A DNA stretch of 14,886 nt from contig JAENZU010000027.1 in assembly GCA_016841125.1 (NCBI GenBank), positions 1 through 14,886 of the forward strand, read 5' to 3'. The notes beneath the pieces were generated by a model. The model was not told the DNA's origin. It did no database searches and saw nothing but the letters and a program-made list of their open reading frames with translations. Below, in pieces: positions 4,847 to 13,497 of the stretch. The position numbers were made by a program, and so were the translations under genes. This DNA is from Melioribacter sp. GTDB lineage: Bacteria; Bacteroidota; Ignavibacteria; Ignavibacteriales; Melioribacteraceae. Position 1 is the stretch's first letter. Each line of letters opens with the position of its first letter.

Positions 4847-7549
4847 CTATTTTAGAACCATGAATTTCTTAATAAATGATCCTGCACCAACGTAATGCAT
4901 AAAATAGACACCGGAAGTAAGTTTCTCTGTATTGAATTGAACAGTATGTTCGCCGGGCATCTCTAAACCACAATCGATATGGTCTATTTTCTGTCCCAGC
5001 ACATTGTATAAACTCACACTTACGTTAGTTGGATTATTTATTACGTATTTCAATATTGCCGAATGCGGTGCAGGATTTGGATAAATACTTAAAATATTCT
5101 CGATCACAGATTTTTCATCTTCAAAATTAAATGTATCCAATATTTGAACATTCGCATATATTTCATATCCAACATCGCGTATTTTCGAACTTTCATAACT
5201 GAAGAGTAAACGATCATTGAAAATATCAATACTAAAATTGTTTTGTAAACCAATTACTGTTCGATTATTGGAATTAAAATAGTGAAGCTTTACAGGTACG
5301 ATGCTTAGCTTTGCATCATCGATAAAAGCTGATTTTACATCGTATCCATCGGACCATGCTACTATTGCTTTTCTATTACTGAATCTGACAATCTGAGGGA
5401 TGGATTCATAACTAGTACAAATATATGCCCTAGTTGCGGATGATTGATTATTAAAATAGTATCTCTTTATTTTCATTGAATACTGCCACCTATCCCTATC
5501 ATATTCCTTCCAAACAAATATAAGATTATTACTTTCATCAATAACGCATTCAACGTTATAAATATCTTGATTATCATTAGTAGTACAAACGGTTGTTAAT
5601 GGTTGTATAAAATTACCCGATATGTCTTTAATTGATGCATATAAATAATTTCCGGCAGTATGTGATTGAGAATCATAATCCGACCAGACAACGAGTGTAT
5701 TAAAATGCTTATTCATATCTGTTGCATATACTCTTCTGTCGTTGCTAATCTCAAAAAATTTATTGGTTTCGCTTAATGGTTTTAGGTCGGAATTAAACAA
5801 ACGATAGTAAACGTCTGATGAATAGGGATAATTGAAAGCAAGAAGAATTTCGTCTTTATCATTTATTTCAATACTAGTTTGATGAGTTATATAAGAATAA
5901 TCAATAACCATTCGATTTGAACCAATAAAAGTACCGTCAGGGGCAATTTTCTGCGCATATATTTTTTTGTTCGAATAATCACCACTGGAAAATACCGCGA
6001 TAAATTCTCCATTACTTGTTACCGCAATTTTAGGATCGGAACTAAAATTATTTCCTTCAATATTATTGATCTTAAAATTTCCCGATACTGGCATTTCATT
6101 AACATCCAAAATTTGTCCATACAGATCGTTGTACCCGTTCCGCTCATCTTCCCAAATAATCAATGCATTTCCGTACTGGTTATATTTTACCAGTGGCTTA
6201 GTTTGCCGGGCACTGCATGAGTCGTCTGCAGCTTTAATAATTGTGCCCGTCCAATCAAACTGTAAATCATAAGATGTTAAAATTATATCCGTTTGAGATC
6301 TATCGTAATAGCTCCCGGTAACAAATATTTTATTTGAATTTAGGATTGCTAATTTTGGACGGCTTAAATAATATCCGCTCAGCACAGTTCCAATATCTTT
6401 TTTGGATGTGATAAAAGTACCCTCTTTGCTGACTATACTTCCCAAAAGCCCTGGGCCTTCCACAACTAAATAAAATTTATTATTATCCGATGAGAGCCCA
6501 ACCGACCCGTATCCACTGCCGAGATCGAACTGGTCTGTCACTAAACCGCTGTCTGCACTGAATATTCTTCCTTTGAAACTTCCTTTTTCTGAATCCCACG
6601 CAATAAAAAAATGTCCGTCACTTGTACTGGTAATTGTTGGAAAATAATATCTATTCGAATCAGTAGGATCGCTCACCGAAATCGGGTTATCAAATAAATT
6701 ACCGGATTGATCAACTGACTGCAAAACTATTCGAGATAAACCATCTATGTGTGTACTCCACACAATAAAGCATCGGCCAAGCGAGTCCGATGCAATTCTT
6801 CTTTGAAATCCCGCGCTAAATGCGTGATGAGTTTCTGAACCGTAAAGCAGCCATTGATCCGTGATTGGATTTCCCGAACTATCGAAAATTCTGCAGTAAG
6901 GGTCAGGAAGGGAGCTTGAAGCCCATCCTGATATCCAGGTTATTATTATATTTCCTGAAGAATCAATTGCGGTAGAAGGATTATTAGTATTACTAATAAA
7001 CATATTATTAGCCCTAACATTACCACCGATCTTATTTCCGTTAAAGGAAATTCGCTGAAAAAATATATCATACCCGGTTCCCGCCCACGAAACTACGTAT
7101 TCTTCTGTAATTGGATTGTAAACGACATCAGGAGCAGAATTCCAATATGCATTTCCTTCGGATACATGAAAAACGGGACCTACTTTGTTTCCTGATTCAT
7201 CAAATAATTGACCATCTACTTGTTTATCGCCGGTGCGGGAATCATTCCAAACCGTTAAGAAATAACCCGATCCACCTTTTGCAATATTAATATTTTGCTG
7301 ATCAGCTCCGTAATCTCCGCATCCCTTATTAATAACAAAATCCTGCTTTAACTTTTCTAGTGTTTTGTAATCAACCGTATCGATATTAGCTTTTGAAAAA
7401 TGTTCTTCAGAATTTTCGGGTATGACCTTGTACCCTTCAGGAATTAAAACCCCTTTGTAATCAGTGACTTGTGAAATCAAAGATGAAGAAGAAAATATTA
7501 TCAAACATAAAAAAATTAAAAATTTTACTTCAAACCTACTCTCTTTCAT
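4847..7549 (-). CDS. Large secreted repeat (probable beta-propeller) protein with C-terminal T9SS sorting domain
   Basis: The 900-residue reading starts at the ATG at 7549, which opens a clean signal peptide (MKESRFEVKF then a hydrophobic core, ending about residue 27, LISQ). A longer reading from a TTG at 7597 would place 16 polar and hydrophobic residues before it and is less likely. GGGG lies 6 to 9 bases upstream of the ATG. The body has about nine strands of the type FxxxW (for example LTVWNDSRTG, IIIWEDERNG, LVVWSDYDS), repeated every 50-90 residues, often followed by D-x-R-x-G and a Y/F-x-Q-strand. This suggests one or two beta propellers. Residues 814-900 are a T9SS type A sorting domain (LSIYPNPAPHSA, YNVLGQKI, LTSGVYFMH, KKFMVLK), so the protein is predicted to cross the outer membrane and be surface-attached or released. 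The ligand is unknown. Confidence 0.88.
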   Translation of the reverse strand: MKESRFEVKFLIFLCLIIFSSSSLISQVTDYKGVLIPEGYKVIPENSEEHFSKANIDTVDYKTLEKLKQDFVINKGCGDYGADQQNINIAKGGSGYFLTVWNDSRTGDKQVDGQLFDESGNKVGPVFHVSEGNAYWNSAPDVVYNPITEEYVVSWAGTGYDIFFQRISFNGNKIGGNVRANNMFISNTNNPSTAIDSSGNIIITWISGWASSSLPDPYCRIFDSSGNPITDQWLLYGSETHHAFSAGFQRRIASDSLGRCFIVWSTHIDGLSRIVLQSVDQSGNLFDNPISVSDPTDSNRYYFPTITSTSDGHFFIAWDSEKGSFKGRIFSADSGLVTDQFDLGSGYGSVGLSSDNNKFYLVVEGPGLLGSIVSKEGTFITSKKDIGTVLSGYYLSRPKLAILNSNKIFVTGSYYDRSQTDIILTSYDLQFDWTGTIIKAADDSCSARQTKPLVKYNQYGNALIIWEDERNGYNDLYGQILDVNEMPVSGNFKINNIEGNNFSSDPKIAVTSNGEFIAVFSSGDYSNKKIYAQKIAPDGTFIGSNRMVIDYSYITHQTSIEINDKDEILLAFNYPYSSDVYYRLFNSDLKPLSETNKFFEISNDRRVYATDMNKHFNTLVVWSDYDSQSHTAGNYLYASIKDISGNFIQPLTTVCTTNDNQDIYNVECVIDESNNLIFVWKEYDRDRWQYSMKIKRYYFNNQSSATRAYICTSYESIPQIVRFSNRKAIVAWSDGYDVKSAFIDDAKLSIVPVKLHYFNSNNRTVIGLQNNFSIDIFNDRLLFSYESSKIRDVGYEIYANVQILDTFNFEDEKSVIENILSIYPNPAPHSAILKYVINNPTNVSVSLYNVLGQKIDHIDCGLEMPGEHTVQFNTEKLTSGVYFMHYVGAGSFIKKFMVLK

Positions 7550-7874
7550 TTTTACCCCGTCATAAAAAATAAAAATTTTTGTTTTTGTTTGCACCAATCG
7601 TTTTGACTAAAACAATGCTTATAGGATATAAACATTACTTGAAGTCGTTCACATTAAAGATAACAGAATCCATAAATGAAATTAATTAACATTTCAAAAT
7701 ATAACAACAGATAATTGTTTACCTAAATGCACTAAAGGAACTTTCCTTGCCCTTTGTTCACCAATTTCACTACACTTTATAAATAGGTTTGTGTGCTAAG
7801 AACCTGCTAAGGCGGGACAAGCCCGAATGAACTAAGGTACTATTACTATATTTTTCGAAAAATACAATCGCTTT
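7550..7874. other. Intergenic stretch upstream of the 900-aa gene
   Basis: No gene is visible. It is strongly AT-rich. It includes a small hairpin CGGG-acaag-CCCG (7813-7825) in a short GC-rich patch, and a perfect 16-base palindrome of TATTTTTC and its complement at 7849-7864. The promoter of the 900-aa gene should lie here, but I cannot place it. Confidence 0.6.
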
Positions 7875-7907
7875 AAAATAAAAAACCCCGCTTCGGTTTG
7901 CGGGGTT
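7875..7907 (-). terminator. Intrinsic terminator of tRNA-Phe
   Basis: On the minus strand AACCCCGC pairs perfectly with GCGGGGTT (arms 7900-7907 and 7884-7891), with an 8-base loop. The tract TTTTTT-A-TTTT follows (7885 down to 7875). The stem's first base is the final A of the tRNA CCA end, so terminator and tRNA abut with one base shared. Confidence 0.9.
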
Positions 7908-7982
7908 GGTGGGCAGAGACGGAATTGAACCGCCGACACATGGATTTTCAGTCCATTGCTCTACCGACTGAGCTATCTGCCC
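7907..7982 (-). tRNA. tRNA-Phe (GAA)
   Basis: The minus strand folds as a standard 76-base cloverleaf. The acceptor is GGGCAGA with TCTGCCC, the D stem GCTC with GAGC, and the anticodon stem ATGGA with TCCAT around the loop CTGAAAA (anticodon GAA, phenylalanine). The variable loop is GTGTC, and the T stem GGCGG/CCGTC closes TTCAATT. The discriminator A is followed by an encoded CCA (7909-7907). It appears as a single tRNA with its own terminator. Confidence 0.97.
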
Positions 7983-8093
7983 AAAAATTGCAAGTCAAAA
8001 TATAAACATTAGATTTATTTTTAACAAAATTTATTTTTCAAAAAATACTTTTTTTTAAAAATTATTAGAGTAGAGACCAAAACTAAATTTAGA

Positions 8094-8132
8094 TTCCGGG
8101 TCGAACCTTTCTGAAAACTGGTTCGCCCGGAA
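8094..8132 (-). terminator. Large inverted repeat after the argF-like gene
   Basis: TTCCGGG-T-CGAACC (8094-8107) pairs with GGTTCGCCCGGAA (8120-8132), giving thirteen pairs with one bulged T and a 12-base loop. On the minus strand it starts 15 bases after the stop of the last gene of the four-gene set. A T-rich tract does not follow immediately, so it may act as a transcript-stabilising hairpin or a bidirectional terminator. Confidence 0.6.
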
Positions 8133-8147
8133 TGATAAGTTGTTGAT

Positions 8148-9080
8148 TTACATAACTAATGCCATAATTGCTTTTTGTGTGTGAAGTCTGTTCTCGGCTT
8201 CATCAAATACAACTGAATTTTCAGAATCGATTACTTCGTTTACTACTTCGTCGCCGCGGTGTGCGGGGAGGCAGTGCATAAATATATAATCGTCTTTCGC
8301 GTTTTTAACCAATTCGGGATTTATCTGATACTGCATAAAATGCTGTTTTCTTTCCGCAGCTTCGGATTCCTGTCCCATACTAGCCCATACGTCTGTGTAA
8401 ATTATATCAGCATCTTTAACGGCTTCAGCGGGATCTTCTGTAATTTCAATTTTACTTCCCATATAAGCAGCGTTCTTTTTAGCATTTTCTACTATTTCCT
8501 TTGCAGGTTTGTAATTTGAAGGTGTTGCTAAAACTAAGTCCATACCTACTTTTGAACAGCCGTGAAGCAGACTGTGAGCCATGTTATTTCCGTCTCCGAG
8601 GTATGCCATGTTTAATCCGCGTAATACTCTTTTCTTTTCTAATATTGTGAAAAGATCGGTGAGCACCTGGCATGGATGAAGCAGATCGGTCAGACCGTTT
8701 ATTACCGGGATGGACGAATATTTTGCCAGATCAACAACATCCTGATGTGAAAATGTGCGGATCATTATTCCATCCAAATAGCGGGAAAGTACTTTTGCTG
8801 TATCGTGTATATTTTCACTCTTCCCTAATTGTAAATCGTTGGGACCGAAATACAATCCTATTCCGCCCAAATGATATATTCCGGTTTCAAATGAAATACG
8901 TGTTCGCGTAGAAGGTTTTGAGAAGATCATTCCCAAAGTCTTTCCTTCCAATACTTTGTGCGGTTCACCGGATAATTTTCTGATCTTCAGCGATTGAGCC
9001 AGATCGAAAATCTGATACATTTCTTCGAGGGTGAGATCATTAATAGAAACAAGGCTCTTCCCTTTCATATTTACTGCCAT
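8148..9080 (-). CDS. argF: Ornithine carbamoyltransferase
   Basis: The cytoplasmic enzyme transfers the carbamoyl group of carbamoyl phosphate to ornithine to make citrulline (arginine biosynthesis), or runs in reverse in catabolic pathways. Its 310 residues are the usual length. The carbamoyl-phosphate loop STRTR is at 57-61, HPCQ at 135-138, the ornithine-binding D-x3-SMG loop at 230-236, HCLPAHRG at 269-276, and the tail FDEAENRLHTQKA is typical. DVWASMG marks it as ornithine rather than aspartate carbamoyltransferase. GGAG four bases before the ATG at 9080 supports this start over the Met four codons later. It is the last gene of the glmS/GTPase/carbamate kinase set, 33 nt after carbamate kinase, so the two share a carbamoyl-phosphate pool. 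Whether it is anabolic or catabolic cannot be read from the sequence. Confidence 0.93.
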   Translation of the reverse strand: MAVNMKGKSLVSINDLTLEEMYQIFDLAQSLKIRKLSGEPHKVLEGKTLGMIFSKPSTRTRISFETGIYHLGGIGLYFGPNDLQLGKSENIHDTAKVLSRYLDGIMIRTFSHQDVVDLAKYSSIPVINGLTDLLHPCQVLTDLFTILEKKRVLRGLNMAYLGDGNNMAHSLLHGCSKVGMDLVLATPSNYKPAKEIVENAKKNAAYMGSKIEITEDPAEAVKDADIIYTDVWASMGQESEAAERKQHFMQYQINPELVKNAKDDYIFMHCLPAHRGDEVVNEVIDSENSVVFDEAENRLHTQKAIMALVM

Positions 9081-9113
9081 ATTAACTCCAATTAAACTTT
9101 GATTTCATAATTT

Positions 9114-10064
9114 TTACTTTTTATCACTTACTATTCTTGTACCGCAGTTATCTTTTTCTAATTGACTCGCTTCGGTAATTATGGCTTCAACTCCACCGTT
9201 TTCAACAAAATTCATTGCGGCAAGAATTTTAGGACCCATACTGCCTGCGGTAAAATGTCCTTCATCATAATACTTTTTTGCTTCTTTAAGTGTAATTCTA
9301 TCGAGAGCTTTTTCGCCCGGTTTACGAAAATTGATATATGCCTTTGGTACATCGGTTACAATAAAGTAGGCATCGGCACCAATATCGCTGGCAAGCAATG
9401 CTGATGCGAGATCTTTATCAATTACAGCTTCAATTGCTTCCAGATGTTTATCCCGGTGTCTGAAGACGGGCACTCCCCCGCCGCCTACCGCAATAACAAC
9501 ATTCCCTTTTTTTGCAAGATCGCGAATTATCTTTTTATTGAGTATATCTTTTGGCTTTGGAGAAGCAACTACCCTGCGCCAGCCCCTTTTACGTGGATCT
9601 TCTTTGAAGACCCACTTATTTGCTTTTGCAAGCAGATCGGCTTCTTCCTTTAAAAAGTAAGCACCTACAGGTTTTGAAGGATCGTCAAACGCGGGATCAT
9701 TGATATCTACCAATACTTGCGTAACTAGAGTAACAACATTGCGGCGCATTTTCTCTTCAATTAGTACATTGCGCATCATCCGTTCGATCATATAGCCGAT
9801 CCCGCCCTGGGAATCGGCTACACAAATATCAATCGGCATTTTAGGTATCTTATAAGTATTATAGCCGGCTTCATTGCGCAGGAGAATGTTTCCTACCTGC
9901 GGACCGTTACCGTGAGTAATAATTATGTTATAATCTCTTTTAAGTAAACCTATAACTTTTCTACAAGTATCGTATGCATTTTTTTCCTGCTGTTCAATCG
10001 TACCCGCTTCGTCGCCTCTAAGTAGAGCATTACCGCCAAAAGCAACGACAGCTAGTTTTTTCAT
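9114..10064 (-). CDS. arcC: Carbamate kinase
   Basis: The enzyme catalyses carbamoyl phosphate + ADP to ATP + carbamate (ammonia and CO2), or the reverse. Its 316 residues match the amino-acid-kinase-fold family. The motifs are VVAFGGNAL at 6-14, ITHGNGPQVG at 49-58, AVGGGGVPV at 192-200, EAVIDKDLASALLA at 212-225 and GSMGPKI at 274-280. The gene overlaps the preceding GTPase-like gene by four bases (ATGA at 10064-10061), with AAAGGA upstream inside that gene, which indicates translational coupling. The ornithine carbamoyltransferase gene follows. No arginine deiminase gene is in the window, so this is not a standard arc cluster as far as visible. It could make ATP from citrulline breakdown or make carbamoyl phosphate from carbamate. 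Confidence 0.94.
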   Translation of the reverse strand: MKKLAVVAFGGNALLRGDEAGTIEQQEKNAYDTCRKVIGLLKRDYNIIITHGNGPQVGNILLRNEAGYNTYKIPKMPIDICVADSQGGIGYMIERMMRNVLIEEKMRRNVVTLVTQVLVDINDPAFDDPSKPVGAYFLKEEADLLAKANKWVFKEDPRKRGWRRVVASPKPKDILNKKIIRDLAKKGNVVIAVGGGGVPVFRHRDKHLEAIEAVIDKDLASALLASDIGADAYFIVTDVPKAYINFRKPGEKALDRITLKEAKKYYDEGHFTAGSMGPKILAAMNFVENGGVEAIITEASQLEKDNCGTRIVSDKK

Positions 10065-11380
10065 ATTATTCCTTTATTCCTCAGCACTTTCTCTAATGTA
10101 TTCGTACCGATCTCCTGCAGTTCATACATAACTCTGGTAGATGGTTTATTGATTTTTAAGATTCTTCCCAGATCAATTGGTGTTCCGATAACAACAGAAT
10201 CACAATCAACACGATTGATGGTTTCTTCCAGATCTTTCATCTGCTGATCTCCATATCCCATTGCCGGAAGCAGAATGCCGATATTAGGATATTTTTCGTA
10301 TGTATCGGTGATGGATTTGACGGTATAGGGTCTCGGGTCAACAATTTCTGCGGCGCCCATTTTTTGAGCTGCAACAGTACCGGCGCCATATTTCATTTCG
10401 CCGTGTGTAAGAGTAGGACCGTCTTCAACAACTAAAACTCTCTTACCGTCAATTACTTCGGGTTTATCAACAATTAAAGGAGAAGCGCCTTCAATAATTA
10501 CAGCTTTGGGAGCTACTTGCTTGGAATTATTTATTACTTTAAGTATTGCATCTCCGTCTGCTGAATCAATTTTATTAACAACAACTGCATCAGCCATTCT
10601 TAAAGAAGTATTTCCGGGATAGTAGCTCAACTCGTGACCTGGTCTGTGCGGATCTACCACGGTAAAAGTAACATCGGATTTGTAGAATGAAGTGTCGTTG
10701 TTGCCGCCGTCCCATAGAATTACATCAGCTTCTTTTTCGGCTTCACGTAAGATTGCTTCGTAATCAACACCGGCATAAATTACACCGCCTAATGCTATGT
10801 GGGGTTCATATTCTTCAATTTCTTCAATTGTGCAATCGTGAGTTTTAAGATCTTCGAGGGTTGCATAACGCTGAACTTTCTGTTTTTCTAAATCGCCGTA
10901 AGGCATTGGATGACGGATTGCAACAACCTTCTTACCTGCATCTCTTAATATTCTTACAATCTTTCTTGAAGTTTGAGATTTTCCGCAGCCGGTTCTTACA
11001 GCTAAAACGGAAACAAGAGGTTTACTACTTTTTATTTGAGTTTCTTCCGCGCCAAGTAATTTGAATGATGCCCCGGCAGCATTTACTATAGAGGCTTTGG
11101 TCATTACATAATTGAAAGGGACATCGGAATAAGAAAAGACAACTTCATCGACCTTTAATTTTTTTATCAGGTCAACTAATTTATCTTCTTCATAAATTTT
11201 GATTCCGTCCGGGTAGAGCTTCCCTGCTAATTCTGCAGGATAAACTCTTCCGTCAATATTCGGAATTTGTGTAGCTGTAAACGCGACAACATTATAGTCT
11301 TCGTTATCTCTGTAAACAACATTAAAATTGTGAAAATCGCGCCCGGCGGCGCCCATGATTAAAATTCGTTTTTGGGACAT
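10061..11380 (-). CDS. Cyclic-2,3-diphosphoglycerate-synthetase-like P-loop NTPase
   Basis: This 439-residue cytoplasmic protein resembles the family named after archaeal cyclic 2,3-diphosphoglycerate synthetase. An N-terminal Rossmann-like part (RILIMGAAGRDFHNFN, residues 5-20, then about 30-110) is followed by a P-loop NTPase domain. That domain has RTGCGKS at 129-135, DGGNND at 224-229 as a Walker B-like segment, and NKID at 269-272, the base-specificity motif of GTPases. Cyclic 2,3-diphosphoglycerate is a thermolyte of certain methanogens, so the name may not give the true function in this bacterium. The gene is 18 nt after glmS (GGAG eight bases before the ATG) and translationally coupled to carbamate kinase. 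A role with carbamoyl phosphate or carbamate metabolism is therefore my inference. A metallochaperone-like or ligase GTPase is possible. Confidence 0.85.
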   Translation of the reverse strand: MSQKRILIMGAAGRDFHNFNVVYRDNEDYNVVAFTATQIPNIDGRVYPAELAGKLYPDGIKIYEEDKLVDLIKKLKVDEVVFSYSDVPFNYVMTKASIVNAAGASFKLLGAEETQIKSSKPLVSVLAVRTGCGKSQTSRKIVRILRDAGKKVVAIRHPMPYGDLEKQKVQRYATLEDLKTHDCTIEEIEEYEPHIALGGVIYAGVDYEAILREAEKEADVILWDGGNNDTSFYKSDVTFTVVDPHRPGHELSYYPGNTSLRMADAVVVNKIDSADGDAILKVINNSKQVAPKAVIIEGASPLIVDKPEVIDGKRVLVVEDGPTLTHGEMKYGAGTVAAQKMGAAEIVDPRPYTVKSITDTYEKYPNIGILLPAMGYGDQQMKDLEETINRVDCDSVVIGTPIDLGRILKINKPSTRVMYELQEIGTNTLEKVLRNKGII

Positions 11381-11398
11381 TTAAAATTCTCCTATTAT

Positions 11399-13231
11399 TT
11401 ATTCAACAGTGACACTTTTAGCTAAATTTCTAGGTTGATCCACATTTAGTCCCTTTTTGACAGCTATGTGATATGCAAGCAATTGCAATGGAATAACCGT
11501 CAGAATGGGCATTAACATGCGGATTGTATCCGGTATTTTGATGGTGTAGTCGACTAATGAGTCGATCTTATCATCATTCTCACTTGCAACTGCGATAATT
11601 CTTCCTTTTCTAGCTTTTACTTCTTCTATGTTGCTTATTACTTTTTCATAAACGGAATCTTTAGGTGATATAAACACTGCCGGCATATTCTCATCAATAA
11701 GAGCAATAGGACCATGTTTCATTTCAGCAGCGGGATATCCTTCGGCATGAATGTAAGATATCTCCTTTAATTTGAGCGCTCCTTCCAAAGCTACCGGAAA
11801 ATTATAACCTCTCCCCAGATAAAGAAAATTCTTAGCGTTTACAAAATCTTCTGCAATCTTTTCAATATGATCGTTAAGTTTTAGTATCCGTTCAATTTTT
11901 GCGGGCAGAGTAGCCATTTCAGAAATTATACTCTTACCATCAGCCAAACTCATATGCCTCTTTCTGGCAATAAGCATAGTAATGAGGGCGAGAACAACAA
12001 GCTGAGATGTGAAAGCTTTAGTTGATGCAACACCTATTTCGGGTCCCGCATGAATATAAACGCCTGTGTGACTCTCTCTGGCTATTGAGCTGCCGACTGC
12101 ATTGCAGACACCTAAACAAAGTGCTCCGCGCCGCTTTGCTTCTTTAAGCGCAGCCAAAGTATCCGCAGTTTCCCCGCTTTGAGAAATGAAGATCATTGTA
12201 TCATTCGGCAGAATTACCGGATTCCTGTATCTAAATTCTGAAGCATATTCAACCTCAACAGGTATTTCGGCAAATTGCTCAAACATATACTCTGCAACTA
12301 AACCGGCATGCCAGGAGGTTCCGCAGGCAACTATAATTATCCTATTAGATTTAGCAATTTGATCTTCAAATCCTTTAAGACCGCCTAATTTTGCTAAACC
12401 TTCTTCAACCAATAATCTACCGCGCATTGAATTTGTAACCGATTCAGTCTGTTCCATAATCTCTTTGATCATGAAATGCTGGTAACCGCTTTTACTGATC
12501 TCATCGAGGTCCATTTCCACTTGGACTATCTCCTTAAGTATATCTTCATCGGTAATAGTTTTTGCCATAAAACTATCTTTGTAAACCTCGGCAATTTCAC
12601 CGTCTTCCAGATATACAATTTTACTGGTATGAGCAATTAAAGCATTTACATCCGAAGCAATAAAGTTTTCATCATCACCTATTCCAATTACCAATGGTGA
12701 TCCGTTTTTAGCAACAATAATTTTATCAGGTTCGGTTTTTGAGATTACCGCAATTCCGTACGTTCCGTCAACTTGACTTAAAGCCAAACGGGTGGAATGA
12801 AAAAGTGAATTCCCTTTTTTATGGAAATCATCAATAAGATGCACAAGCACCTCGGAATCGGTATCGCTCTTAAAAACATAACCTAATTTTTGGAGACGCT
12901 TTTTTATTACAGCATAGTTTTCAATTATTCCGTTATGTATAATGAACATAGAGCCGGAATCATTTCCATGCGGGTGTGCGTTAATTTCAGAGGGCTCTCC
13001 GTGCGTTGCCCATCTTGTGTGACCAATACCTAATGAGGATTTAATATTTAAACCTTCGATTTTATCTTCGAGCAGCGATACTTTGCCTTTACTTTTTATT
13101 GCAGAAGCATTACCGTTATAAAGCAAACCCAAACCGGCAGAATCATATCCCCGGTATTCTAATCTTTTCAATCCTTCAATTAAAATCGGCACACAGTTTT
13201 TATCCCCGATATAGCCAACTATACCGCACAT
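11399..13231 (-). CDS. glmS: Glutamine-fructose-6-phosphate aminotransferase (isomerizing), glucosamine-6-phosphate synthase
   Basis: The enzyme turns fructose-6-phosphate and glutamine into glucosamine-6-phosphate and glutamate, the first step towards UDP-GlcNAc for peptidoglycan and lipid A. Its 610 residues match the normal length. An N-terminal class II glutamine amidotransferase starts MCGIVGYIG with nucleophile Cys2, HTRWATHGEP at 71-80, HNGIIENY at 99-106 and SDTDSEVL at 122-129. Two SIS sugar-isomerase domains follow (CGTSWHAG at 303-310, SQSGETADTL at 350-359, STKAFTSQ at 403-410, then ALEGALKLKEISYIHAEG and KHGP with His506). The C-terminal tail DQPRNLAKSVTVE is conserved. AAAGGAGAT six bases before the ATG fixes the start. 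It heads the four-gene set. I see no glmS ribozyme core upstream. Confidence 0.97.
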   Translation of the reverse strand: MCGIVGYIGDKNCVPILIEGLKRLEYRGYDSAGLGLLYNGNASAIKSKGKVSLLEDKIEGLNIKSSLGIGHTRWATHGEPSEINAHPHGNDSGSMFIIHNGIIENYAVIKKRLQKLGYVFKSDTDSEVLVHLIDDFHKKGNSLFHSTRLALSQVDGTYGIAVISKTEPDKIIVAKNGSPLVIGIGDDENFIASDVNALIAHTSKIVYLEDGEIAEVYKDSFMAKTITDEDILKEIVQVEMDLDEISKSGYQHFMIKEIMEQTESVTNSMRGRLLVEEGLAKLGGLKGFEDQIAKSNRIIIVACGTSWHAGLVAEYMFEQFAEIPVEVEYASEFRYRNPVILPNDTMIFISQSGETADTLAALKEAKRRGALCLGVCNAVGSSIARESHTGVYIHAGPEIGVASTKAFTSQLVVLALITMLIARKRHMSLADGKSIISEMATLPAKIERILKLNDHIEKIAEDFVNAKNFLYLGRGYNFPVALEGALKLKEISYIHAEGYPAAEMKHGPIALIDENMPAVFISPKDSVYEKVISNIEEVKARKGRIIAVASENDDKIDSLVDYTIKIPDTIRMLMPILTVIPLQLLAYHIAVKKGLNVDQPRNLAKSVTVE

Positions 13232-13245
13232 AGCGTATCTCCTTT
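13226..13245 (-). promoter_or_regulatory. Strong ribosome binding site of glmS
   Basis: AAAGGAGAT precedes the glmS ATG at 13231 with about six bases of spacing, the best Shine-Dalgarno in the window. A promoter must lie in the AT-rich 13260-13480 stretch, but I cannot assign -35 and -10 boxes with confidence. Confidence 0.7.
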
Positions 13246-13482
13246 ACTATAAATGTAAGAAAAATAGAATTATCGACAGTTTGAGAGGAAGTTAATGATC
13301 CGGACAATGGCGCAACAGCAGAGGGTTTAGTTTCTGAAAGTAAAACTTTTCTTCTTTCTCGGTTATATAATTATCAAAATTTGGATAATTCATTTGATTA
13401 ACAATTAATATTAACTTCAATTTAACAAATTATAAATCATCAAAAAAATATAAAATGATAATTTCTTTTTCAATTACTAAGT

Positions 13483-13497
13483 CACCTTACGCAGGTG
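13483..13497. repeat. Short hairpin CACCT-TACGC-AGGTG
   Basis: A perfect 5-bp stem with a 5-base loop that abuts the left end of the REP-like element. It could be part of the same decayed repeat or the 3'-end hairpin of the glycosyltransferase transcript. Confidence 0.4.

Noticed and set aside
7550..7597. Longer start (TTG at 7597) for the 900-aa protein
   Set aside because: It adds 16 residues in front of a well-formed signal peptide that begins at the ATG at 7549, which has a purine-rich GGGG upstream.
13232..13400. glmS ribozyme / riboswitch upstream of glmS
   Set aside because: No recognisable ribozyme core or expected pseudoknot pairing; the element is mainly known from Gram-positive bacteria.
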